The notes below the pieces were generated by a model. That model was not told the DNA's origin. It worked only from the letters and a program-made list of their open reading frames with translations, and made no database searches. This document shows, one piece after another, positions 56,288-63,387 of a stretch of DNA of 64,000 nucleotides; the first letter of the stretch is position 1; each line of letters starts with the position of its first letter. This stretch comes from JBCCGR01 sp039029195 (GTDB lineage Bacteria > Pseudomonadota > Alphaproteobacteria > Rhizobiales > Rhizobiaceae): positions 1 to 64,000 of the forward strand of contig JBCCGR010000014.1 in the NCBI GenBank assembly GCA_039029195.1. Reading direction: 5' to 3'. Made by a program: the position numbers and the translations under genes.

Positions 56288-56678
56288 AAAATTTCGCCTT
56301 TGTGGAAAATCGGGGACAAGATCGGGTTGGGGCGGCTCTTAGCAGAAGCAGGCTTCAAAAGTTAATAATTTATTAACAAGACCGATGGGGTGGAACGTTT
56401 TCGGACAGTTGCCCTCCACACATTCCTGAACAACCTATCGCTAGTTTGTCCCCAGGTTAGGAAGTAGCGACAGGGTATTTGGCCTCCCTAATAGATTGAA
56501 GTAATTAAGTTTTCTCGATCCGGTCTGATTTTTCACTGAAATTTGGGCAACCGCCCGGCATTTAGTCACAGATGTCTTACCTGTTGATGGTTTGTGAAAA
56601 TCTGCTGATCCCTATAATCCACCGACTCTAATAATAATCAAAACAGGGCTTAAGCCCTCTTAATTGTTGGATGGCCTT
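56288..56678. other. oriC: Predicted chromosomal replication origin (oriC) between ppsR and hemE
   Basis: A 391-base non-coding interval where flanking genes are transcribed outward on both sides, exactly in the synteny slot (ppsR left, hemE right) that holds the origin in Rhizobiales and, with hemE, in Caulobacter. Sequence signals: a near-consensus DnaA box (TGTGGAAAA at 56301-56309, complement of TTTTCCACA, one mismatch to TTATCCACA), weaker ones at 56572-56580 (TTAGTCACA) and 56412-56420, a perfect CtrA-type motif at 56362-56376, a GACTC methylation site (56624-56628), and AT-rich stretches near 56357-56380, 56490-56535 and 56610-56665. The 12-base palindrome GGGCTTAAGCCC is at 56646-56657. 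Three parS sites lie 5-7 kb to the right. Only one good DnaA box is seen, so experimental or skew support is needed. Confidence 0.68.
56362..56376. promoter_or_regulatory. CtrA-type binding motif TTAA-N7-TTAA in the predicted origin
   Basis: TTAA (56362-56365), seven bases, TTAA (56373-56376). The element sits in a 17-base perfect palindrome, GTTAATAATTTATTAAC (56361-56377). CtrA is the alphaproteobacterial master regulator that silences the Caulobacter origin through such sites. Confidence 0.55.
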
Positions 56679-57728
56679 GTGAACAACGACGCAAACAGCG
56701 AAAAAACTGGTCGGAAACTGCTTCGGATTTTGAATGGCGAGACCTTGTCGCCCCCTCCGATTTGGATGATGCGGCAAGCTGGCCGCTATCTTCCGGAGTA
56801 CCGCGAAACCAGAAAGCAGGCGGGTGGTTTCCTCGATCTCTGTTACAATCCGGATCTGGCAGTCGAAGTCTCACTTCAGCCCATTCGGCGATTTGGTTTC
56901 GATGCGGCTATTCTCTTTTCCGATATTCTGGTTCTTCCCGATGCGCTAGGTCAGCAAGTGACTTTTGAAGAAGGAAGAGGTCCTGTTCTGACGCCCATCA
57001 CCAACGATGATATCAATCGGTTTGTAGATAAGGATGTTCTTTCCCATCTGGCACCAGTGTTAGAGACCGTAAATCGCCTTCGGTCTGATCTGCCGGATGA
57101 AACCACCTTGCTGGGGTTTTGTGGTGCGCCTTGGACTGTTGCGACCTATATGATTGCTGGCCACGGCACACCGGATCAGGATCCGGCAAGAGCATATGCT
57201 CTGGCGCATCCAGAGGCTTTTCAGAAGCTGATCGATGTATTGGTAGAGGCATCCGCCCAATATCTGATTGCGCAGTTGAGGAGCGGAGCGGATGCTGTTC
57301 AGATTTTTGATTCCTGGGCCAACGTGCTTGATCACGATCAATTCAATCGCTGGTGTCTGAAACCGGTTCAGCAGATCATTCAGAAAGTGCGAGCAGAAGT
57401 TCCTGATGCGCCCATCATCGCCTTCCCAAAGGGATGTGGTGCTTTCTACGAGAGCTATCGCCGAGAAACACGGGCTTCAATGCTGGGTCTTGATTGGGCG
57501 ATGCCGTTGAGCTTTGCGCGACGTTTGCAAAAGCAGGGACCTGTGCAAGGCAATCTCGATCCCAAGCGGCTGATTGCGGGTGGAGACGCGCTCAAATCTG
57601 GAATCGATGACATTCTGGAAGCGCTGGGAGATGGTCCTTTGGTGTTTAATCTGGGTCATGGAGTGACACCTGACACGCCGATCGATCATGTTCAGACTAT
57701 GATTGACCATGTGCGACGGAGCGTATGA
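56679..57728 (+). CDS. hemE: Uroporphyrinogen decarboxylase
   Basis: A 349-residue enzyme of heme synthesis converting uroporphyrinogen III to coproporphyrinogen III. Signature segments: LRILNGETLSPPPIWMMRQAGRYLPEYRETR near the N-terminus (substrate-binding Arg), DAAILFSDILVLPDALGQQV with the catalytic Asp, GFCGAPWTVATYMIAG, and DSWANVLD with FNLGHGVTPDTP near the end. The start is given as GTG 56679 because GGATGG lies 4 bases upstream; TTG 56664 would add five residues. It is the first gene right of the predicted origin, transcribed away from it, and overlaps hemJ by 4 bases, so two steps of heme synthesis are co-translated. Confidence 0.95.
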   Translation: MNNDANSEKTGRKLLRILNGETLSPPPIWMMRQAGRYLPEYRETRKQAGGFLDLCYNPDLAVEVSLQPIRRFGFDAAILFSDILVLPDALGQQVTFEEGRGPVLTPITNDDINRFVDKDVLSHLAPVLETVNRLRSDLPDETTLLGFCGAPWTVATYMIAGHGTPDQDPARAYALAHPEAFQKLIDVLVEASAQYLIAQLRSGADAVQIFDSWANVLDHDQFNRWCLKPVQQIIQKVRAEVPDAPIIAFPKGCGAFYESYRRETRASMLGLDWAMPLSFARRLQKQGPVQGNLDPKRLIAGGDALKSGIDDILEALGDGPLVFNLGHGVTPDTPIDHVQTMIDHVRRSV

Positions 57729-58153
57729 CGATGATTTTGTGGATCAAGGCGTTGCACATCATTTCCGTCATCTCCTGGATGGCTGCAATGCTCTATCTGC
57801 CCAGGCTTTTCGTCTATCACTGCGATGCGCCGGCGGGATCGGATCAGTCCGAGACATTCAAGATCATGGAGCGGCGGCTACTCAAGGCCATTATGACGCC
57901 CGCGATGATTGCGACCTGGGTGTTTGGCCTGTGGCTCGCCTTTCTGACGTCCGCCTGGTCAGAGGGCTGGTTTGCAACGAAGTTCCTGCTGGTTATCGTC
58001 TTGAGTGCGTTGCATGGCTTCAATGCAAAATGGGTCAAGGAATTTGCTGCTGACCAGAACAAGCGACCACAAAAATTCTTTCGCATTGCAAACGAAGTTC
58101 CAACGGTGCTGATGATCCTCATCGTTATTCTGGCTGTGGTCAGGCCCTTTTAG
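57725..58153 (+). CDS. hemJ: Protoporphyrinogen oxidase HemJ
   Basis: A 142-residue four-helix inner-membrane protein (UPF0093/HemJ) that oxidises protoporphyrinogen IX to protoporphyrin IX in many alphaproteobacteria and cyanobacteria. N-terminal WIKALHIISVISWMAAMLYLPRLFVYHCDA carries the conserved His and the W-x-A-x-L-x-Y-LPR-x-F-V-Y-H segment. Later come ERRLLKAIMTPAMIATWVFGL, KFLLVIVLSALHGF and FFRIANEVPTVLMILIVILAVVRPF. All four hydrophobic segments are clear. It is co-translated with hemE through an ATGA overlap. rho follows after 257 bases. Confidence 0.93.
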   Translation: MTMILWIKALHIISVISWMAAMLYLPRLFVYHCDAPAGSDQSETFKIMERRLLKAIMTPAMIATWVFGLWLAFLTSAWSEGWFATKFLLVIVLSALHGFNAKWVKEFAADQNKRPQKFFRIANEVPTVLMILIVILAVVRPF

Positions 58154-58410
58154 CCGCCAGAATCGTTTAGAAGATTTCTCGAACGAGAGCCCAGCGGACT
58201 GACAAGAAAGTTTTTTCTTGATCGTTGAGCCAGCCATGACTATTTTCGCCGCAACTCGCCTTTGACGTTCAACCGAAGTGCTGTGCGCTCGCTTGAACCC
58301 TTCAAGATTGAAAATCAGAAATTGAATACTCACCCGATGCCGGGACTGGTGTATTCAAATTTCGAGATTCCGACCCTTTCCCCATCAGTACGACCAACGG
58401 ACCCGCGACT
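58154..58410. other. Rho leader region without a gene
   Basis: A 257-base stretch between hemJ and rho with no credible reading frame. It contains CAAGAAA and TTTCTTG (58203-58220) around a 4-base spacer, an AT-rich 7-bp hairpin. Long untranslated leaders with self-regulation are usual for rho in other bacteria, so attenuation here is plausible but not visible as a defined element. Confidence 0.35.
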
Positions 58411-59676
58411 ATGAGTCAGATGAAGCTTCAAGAGCTCAAATCCAAATCCCCGACCGACCTCATCAGCTTCGCTGAAGAAAATGACGTTGAAAATGCCAGC
58501 ACACTGCGCAAGCAGGAGCTGATGTTTTCTATTCTCAAGAACCTGGCTGATCAGGAAATCGAGATCATTGGGGAAGGCGTTGTGGAGGTATTGCAGGATG
58601 GTTTTGGCTTCCTGCGCTCACCCAGTGCCAACTATCTGCCAGGCCCCGATGATATCTATATCTCGCCGTCGCAAATCAGACGCTTTTCCCTGCGGACAGG
58701 AGACACGGTTGAGGGACCAATCCGCAGCCCGAAGGAAGGTGAGCGGTATTTTGCGCTCCTGAAGGTCAACACAATCAACTTTGATGATCCGGAGAGCATT
58801 CGGCACAAAACCCACTTTGACAATCTCACACCGCTTTATCCCGATGAACGGTTTCGAATGGAGATTGACGATCCAACGACCAAGGATCTGTCAGCTCGGG
58901 TGATTGATCTGGTGGCGCCGTTGGGCAAGGGCCAACGTGCATTGATTGTGGCCCCGCCAAGAACCGGTAAGACGGTTCTCCTTCAGAATATTGCCCACTC
59001 GATCACGGCCAATCACCCTGATTGCTATCTACTGGTTCTGCTCATAGACGAGCGGCCGGAAGAAGTGACGGATATGCAGCGCTCCGTGAAAGGCGAGGTG
59101 ATCTCCTCGACATTCGACGAACCACCCACGCGCCACGTTCAGGTCGCTGAGATGGTAATTGAGAAAGCCAAGCGCCTAGTCGAACATGGTCGTGATGTGG
59201 TTATTCTTCTCGATTCCATTACCAGGCTGGGACGAGCCTACAATACGGTTGTCCCATCGTCCGGCAAGGTTTTGACCGGTGGTGTCGATGCCAATGCGCT
59301 GCAGAGGCCAAAACGCTTCTTTGGTGCGGCGCGAAACATCGAAGAGGGTGGATCGCTCTCCATCATTGCGACCGCACTGATCGATACCGGAAGCCGTATG
59401 GACGAAGTGGTGTTTGAAGAGTTCAAGGGTACCGGCAACTCGGAAATCGTTCTTGATCGGAAGGTTGCCGACAAGCGGGTTTATCCAGCGATGGATATTC
59501 TCAAGTCCGGAACGCGAAAAGAAGACCTGTTGGTGCCCAAAACCGAGCTTCAGAAAATCTTCGTGCTTCGCCGCATTCTGTCCTCAATGGGCAATGTGGA
59601 TGCCATTGAATTTCTCATCGACAAGCTGAAACAGACGAAGACAAACGACGAGTTTTTCGACACAATGAACACTTAA
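58411..59676 (+). CDS. rho: Transcription termination factor Rho
   Basis: A 421-residue hexameric RNA-dependent ATPase/helicase ending factor-dependent transcripts. The N-terminal helical domain (MKLQELKSKSPTDLISFAEE) is followed by a cold-shock-like RNA-binding domain with DGFGFLRSPSANYLPGPDDIYISPSQIRRFSLRTGD (about 62-100) and the ATPase core: Walker A APPRTGKTVLLQNIA (about 180-194), DERPEEVTDM, Walker B VVILLDSITRLGRAYN (about 265-280) and the Q/R-loop region. Length is normal and the protein has no insertion. Located at the conserved hemE-hemJ-rho-mnmE place. Confidence 0.97.
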   Translation: MSQMKLQELKSKSPTDLISFAEENDVENASTLRKQELMFSILKNLADQEIEIIGEGVVEVLQDGFGFLRSPSANYLPGPDDIYISPSQIRRFSLRTGDTVEGPIRSPKEGERYFALLKVNTINFDDPESIRHKTHFDNLTPLYPDERFRMEIDDPTTKDLSARVIDLVAPLGKGQRALIVAPPRTGKTVLLQNIAHSITANHPDCYLLVLLIDERPEEVTDMQRSVKGEVISSTFDEPPTRHVQVAEMVIEKAKRLVEHGRDVVILLDSITRLGRAYNTVVPSSGKVLTGGVDANALQRPKRFFGAARNIEEGGSLSIIATALIDTGSRMDEVVFEEFKGTGNSEIVLDRKVADKRVYPAMDILKSGTRKEDLLVPKTELQKIFVLRRILSSMGNVDAIEFLIDKLKQTKTNDEFFDTMNT

Positions 59677-60041
59677 GACTGGGTGAAGCTTCAGCGCCCA
59701 CCGTTGGATGGCTTGTTCCCATCCCGTCGATTCTGTCCCGTAACAAATTCGATGTTTTAGGCGTCCAGGACATGGAGTAACGGGAAGAGTGGTTGTATCT
59801 GTATTCAGTTACTTGCCAAAACGAGCGTCGGTGCCAGGTCGCCGTAAGCCATCTGTGAACTGCAAATAAGGCTGAATGGCATCCTGTGGCGGTCGACTGA
59901 TGCGCTCTGGAGCTGTCTATAACCACGACCCATCCTTCTCAATAGATTCGGGTCCGGTATAATGTAGAGAGTTGAGCGTGCGCCTGCACAATTAAGCAGG
60001 ATGGCACCCAACCAGCTTCGGCAAAATTACAGGTTCAATTG
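59677..60041. other. Gene-free interval before mnmE with a possible promoter
   Basis: 365 bases with no supported gene on either strand. A TATAAT hexamer (59958-59963) lies 78 bases before the mnmE start, but the matching -35 position (CTTCTC region) is poor, so only a weak promoter call is possible. A 10-base palindrome TGAAGCTTCA (59684-59693) follows the rho stop without a T-run. I saw no tRNA cloverleaf or other RNA structure. Confidence 0.35.
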
Positions 60042-61358
60042 ATGCCAACCCGGAATGAGACAATATTTGCGCTTTCGAGTGGCGATTTGCCAAGCGGAGT
60101 TGCGATTGTTCGGATTTCTGGCGATCAGGTCGATTCGGCAATGAAACGAATCTCCGGAGTAGTTCCGTCTGCTCGGAGCATGACCTACTCAGAGTTCAAA
60201 GACCCCATTTCGGGCGATCCATTGGATCGCGGCCTTTGCGTTCGATTTCCAGGCCCAAACAGCTTCACCGGAGAGGACGTTGGGGAGTTCCATCTTCATG
60301 GAGGAATTGCGGTCGTTGAGGGATTTATCCGTTCACTATCCGCGATGAATGGATTTCGCTTGGCTGAAGCGGGGGAGTTTACAAGGCGGGCTTTCGAGAA
60401 CGGAAAACTCGATCTGACTGAAGTTGAGGGTATTGGGGATCTCATTGACGCGGAGACAGAAGAGCAGAAGAAACTCGCCTTGCGTCAGGCAGGTGGCTCG
60501 TTGCGAAAACTGTATGAGCAATGGCGTGAGCGCATCGTGCGTTGTCGGGCGCTCATCGAGGCTGAGCTCGATTTTTCTGATGAGGATGATGTCCCTGGCA
60601 GCGTCAGCGATCAGGTGTGGGTCGACGTCCAGCAACTTTGCTCAGAGATTAGCAATCATTTGGCGGATGATCGGGTTGGAGAAATCATCCGCGATGGTTT
60701 TCAGGTTTCTCTTGCGGGAAAACCCAATGCGGGGAAATCGAGCCTGCTCAACGTTTTGGCGAGGCGCGATATAGCGATTGTTACAGAACAGGCTGGAACC
60801 ACTCGTGACGTGCTGGAGGTTCCTCTCGACATCGATGGAATGAAAGTTGTTCTAAAAGACACCGCAGGGCTGCGTGAGACGACAGATTTGGTGGAGTCAG
60901 AAGGGATACGCCGAGCGAAGCTGGCGATGAATAGTTCCGATCTGGTTTTATGGTTAACAGAGGATGAACCGACTGATAAAGAGCTGGGCCAGGTAGATGT
61001 TCCGATCGTTATTGTTCAAACCAAGACGGATTTGACTGGTGAACAGCATGATTGGGCTGCCATATCTATTTCAGCAAAAACAGGGGTAGGTGTCGAGCAA
61101 TTGATCGATTCGATTCGTAACCGAATTGAAATCAATTCTGTGTCGGAGAGTGGTGTCATTTCGAGGAAAAGACATCGAGACAATCTGAGACTTTGCTTTG
61201 AACAGCTTAACAGGTCTGTCGAAATGGAGACCTACCCTATCGAATTGAGAAGCGAAGAACTGCGAAAAGCGGGTGATCACATTGGTCGTATCACCGGCAA
61301 GGTTGACGTGGAGGATTTGCTTGATGTGGTTTTCTCATCATTCTGCATCGGAAAATGA
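60042..61358 (+). CDS. mnmE: tRNA modification GTPase MnmE (TrmE)
   Basis: A 438-residue GTPase that with MnmG makes 5-carboxymethylaminomethyl- or taurine-type uridine at the tRNA wobble position. The N-terminal tetrahydrofolate-binding domain (about 1-120) has TIFALSSGDLPSGVAIVRISG. The G domain (about 215-365) has G1 GKPNAGKSS, G2 GTTRDV, G3 DTAGLRE and G4 QTKTD. The terminal Cys in FCIGK is the family's catalytic C-[IL]-GK. ATG 60042 is preferred to TTG 60039. The stop codon is the start of a parS-like site. Less GC-rich codon use than most of the window is noticeable here. Confidence 0.96.
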   Translation: MPTRNETIFALSSGDLPSGVAIVRISGDQVDSAMKRISGVVPSARSMTYSEFKDPISGDPLDRGLCVRFPGPNSFTGEDVGEFHLHGGIAVVEGFIRSLSAMNGFRLAEAGEFTRRAFENGKLDLTEVEGIGDLIDAETEEQKKLALRQAGGSLRKLYEQWRERIVRCRALIEAELDFSDEDDVPGSVSDQVWVDVQQLCSEISNHLADDRVGEIIRDGFQVSLAGKPNAGKSSLLNVLARRDIAIVTEQAGTTRDVLEVPLDIDGMKVVLKDTAGLRETTDLVESEGIRRAKLAMNSSDLVLWLTEDEPTDKELGQVDVPIVIVQTKTDLTGEQHDWAAISISAKTGVGVEQLIDSIRNRIEINSVSESGVISRKRHRDNLRLCFEQLNRSVEMETYPIELRSEELRKAGDHIGRITGKVDVEDLLDVVFSSFCIGK

Positions 61359-61371
61359 TTCACGTGAAACA
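61356..61371. other. parS-like site 1 (one mismatch)
   Basis: TGATTCACGTGAAACA, one mismatch from the ParB-binding consensus TGTTTCACGTGAAACA. It starts at the mnmE stop codon and ends in the intergenic region. Confidence 0.75.
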
Positions 61372-61404
61372 CTGCGCTACACGCAAATACCATTTTTGAA
61401 GAGC

Positions 61405-61420
61405 TGTTTCACGTGAAACA
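61405..61420. other. parS site 2 (perfect)
   Basis: TGTTTCACGTGAAACA, an exact match to the universal parS palindrome bound by chromosomal ParB, between mnmE and mnmG, 33 bases from site 1. It marks the region that is segregated first after replication. Confidence 0.92.
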
Positions 61421-61515
61421 CCGTTGGAGCTCAAAATTGGCAATCTAATCGCTTTGACGACTGCGGACTGAACCATTAGATAAGCGCGGCGAAGCGTAAA
61501 CGAAACTCAAGTACC

Positions 61516-63387
61516 ATGGACCACTTTGATGTCATCGTGATTGGCGGCGGACATGCTGGATGCGAAGCGGTATCCATAGCAAGTCGACTTAGTGTGCGTG
61601 TCGCGTTGGTTACGCATCGCTTCGACACCATTGGAGCGATGTCTTGCAATCCAGCAATTGGTGGACTGGGCAAGGGGCATCTGGTTCGAGAAATCGATGC
61701 TTTCGACGGTTTGATGGGTCGGGTCGCGGACCAGTCTGGCATCCAGTTTCGACTGCTCAATCGAAAGAAGGGCCCTGCTGTCCGTGGGCCACGAACACAG
61801 GCTGACCGGAAACTATATCGAAATGCAATGCAGTCGGAGATCAAGGCCCTGGAGAACGTCCAGGTCATTGAAGCTGGCTGCGAAGATATCCTGATAGGTC
61901 CATCCGGATCTGTTGTTGGTGTTCTGCTTGATGACGGCACGAAAGTGCCAGGTGGAAATGTCGTTTTAACCACAGGCACCTTTCTCGATGGTCTCATTCA
62001 CATTGGTGAAAAGAAGATCAAAGCCGGTCGTGTGGGTGAAGCCCCATCAATTGGGTTGTCAAGAACGCTATCCCGCTTTGAGCTTCCATTGGGTCGGTTA
62101 AAGACGGGAACTCCGCCCCGGCTGGATGGAAGGACCATCGAATGGGACCGCCTCGGCGTACAGAAACCAGACGATGTTCCTGTGCCATTCTCAACGATGA
62201 CGGATGAGATCTCTGTCCCTCAGATCGAATGTGGTATCACGCGTACGAACGCCCGCACACATGATGTGATTCGGGAAAATCTAAATCGATCCGCAATGTA
62301 CTCCGGCCAAATTGACGGGGTCGGGCCGCGTTACTGCCCATCTGTAGAGGATAAAATCGTCAAGTTTGGAGATCGGGACGGGCACCAGATTTTTCTTGAA
62401 CCGGAAGGGCTCGATGATGACACCGTCTATCCAAATGGGATTTCAACGTCATTGCCCGAGGAAGTCCAGCACGATCTGGTTGCTTCCATAGTTGGTTTGG
62501 AGAATGCCGAAGTCATTCAGCCTGGCTACGCAATTGAGTATGACTATGTGGATCCCAGGAGCCTGACTCCATCACTAGAAATCAACAAGCTCAAGGGCTT
62601 GTTTTTGGCAGGTCAGATCAACGGAACCACTGGATATGAAGAGGCGGGAGCACAGGGCCTCGTTGCTGGGCTAAATGCTGCGCTCACAGCATCTGGCCGC
62701 TCACCTTATCATTTCAGCCGAACGTCTTCCTACATCGGTGTAATGATAGACGATTTGACCACTCGCGGTGTTTCTGAACCCTATAGGATGTTTACATCGC
62801 GGGCTGAATATCGTCTTTCGATCCGAGCTGACAATGCAGACCAGCGATTAACTCCAGATGCAATTGCACTTGGGTGCGTTTCTTCATCGCGCCAGGAGCG
62901 TTTTGCTGAAAAACTATCGAGCCTGGAATCGGGGAAACAGGCGTACACTTCGCGATCTGTGACACCTAAGGAAGCGTCAGGTTTCGGACTGTCGGTTGCG
63001 CAGGATGGCATTCGCCGCAATGGATATGAGCTGTTGGCCTACCCCAATATCTCAACTGACGATCTGATTGCCATCTGGCCAGTATTGTCCGAACTGAATC
63101 ATGATGTGGTTGAGCAGATTGAGATCGAAGCGACTTACAGCGTCTATCTGGATCGCCAGGCAAATGATGCCGCCTCAATTCGAAAAGATGAAGACCGAAA
63201 AATTCCCGATGATTTTTCTTATGATCCAATTGCCGGATTATCCAATGAGTTGAAGCAAAAACTCAACCAGGTTCGCCCGGCCAATATTGGGCAAGCATCC
63301 CGGATGGATGGAATGACGCCCTCAGCAATTATCTTGCTTTTGGCTCATCTGAAGCGACGATCAGAAGACGGTGTTGCTGTTGCCTGA
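61516..63387 (+). CDS. mnmG: tRNA uridine-5-carboxymethylaminomethyl modification enzyme MnmG (GidA)
   Basis: A 623-residue FAD- and NADH-dependent partner of MnmE. The N-terminal FAD motif is IVIGGGHAGCEAVSIASRL (VIVIGGGHAGCEA at about 5-17), followed by SCNPAIGGLGKGHLVREIDAFDGLMG. The conserved cysteine-containing segments RLKTGTPPRLDGRTI and GYAIEYDYVDPRSL, plus GLFLAGQINGTTGYEEAGAQGLVAGLNAAL, are intact. The C-terminal helical domain ends near residue 615. ATG 61516 opens 9 residues before the GGG motif. It overlaps the start of rsmG by about 17 bases. Confidence 0.97.
   Translation: MDHFDVIVIGGGHAGCEAVSIASRLSVRVALVTHRFDTIGAMSCNPAIGGLGKGHLVREIDAFDGLMGRVADQSGIQFRLLNRKKGPAVRGPRTQADRKLYRNAMQSEIKALENVQVIEAGCEDILIGPSGSVVGVLLDDGTKVPGGNVVLTTGTFLDGLIHIGEKKIKAGRVGEAPSIGLSRTLSRFELPLGRLKTGTPPRLDGRTIEWDRLGVQKPDDVPVPFSTMTDEISVPQIECGITRTNARTHDVIRENLNRSAMYSGQIDGVGPRYCPSVEDKIVKFGDRDGHQIFLEPEGLDDDTVYPNGISTSLPEEVQHDLVASIVGLENAEVIQPGYAIEYDYVDPRSLTPSLEINKLKGLFLAGQINGTTGYEEAGAQGLVAGLNAALTASGRSPYHFSRTSSYIGVMIDDLTTRGVSEPYRMFTSRAEYRLSIRADNADQRLTPDAIALGCVSSSRQERFAEKLSSLESGKQAYTSRSVTPKEASGFGLSVAQDGIRRNGYELLAYPNISTDDLIAIWPVLSELNHDVVEQIEIEATYSVYLDRQANDAASIRKDEDRKIPDDFSYDPIAGLSNELKQKLNQVRPANIGQASRMDGMTPSAIILLLAHLKRRSEDGVAVA

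Noticed and set aside
56650..56663. Second CtrA motif at TTAAGCCCTCTTAA
   Set aside because: The two TTAA halves are separated by 6 bases, not the 7 required by the consensus.
58203..58220. Terminator between hemJ and rho
   Set aside because: The hairpin is short and AT-rich and has no U-tract after it, so it was not called as a terminator.
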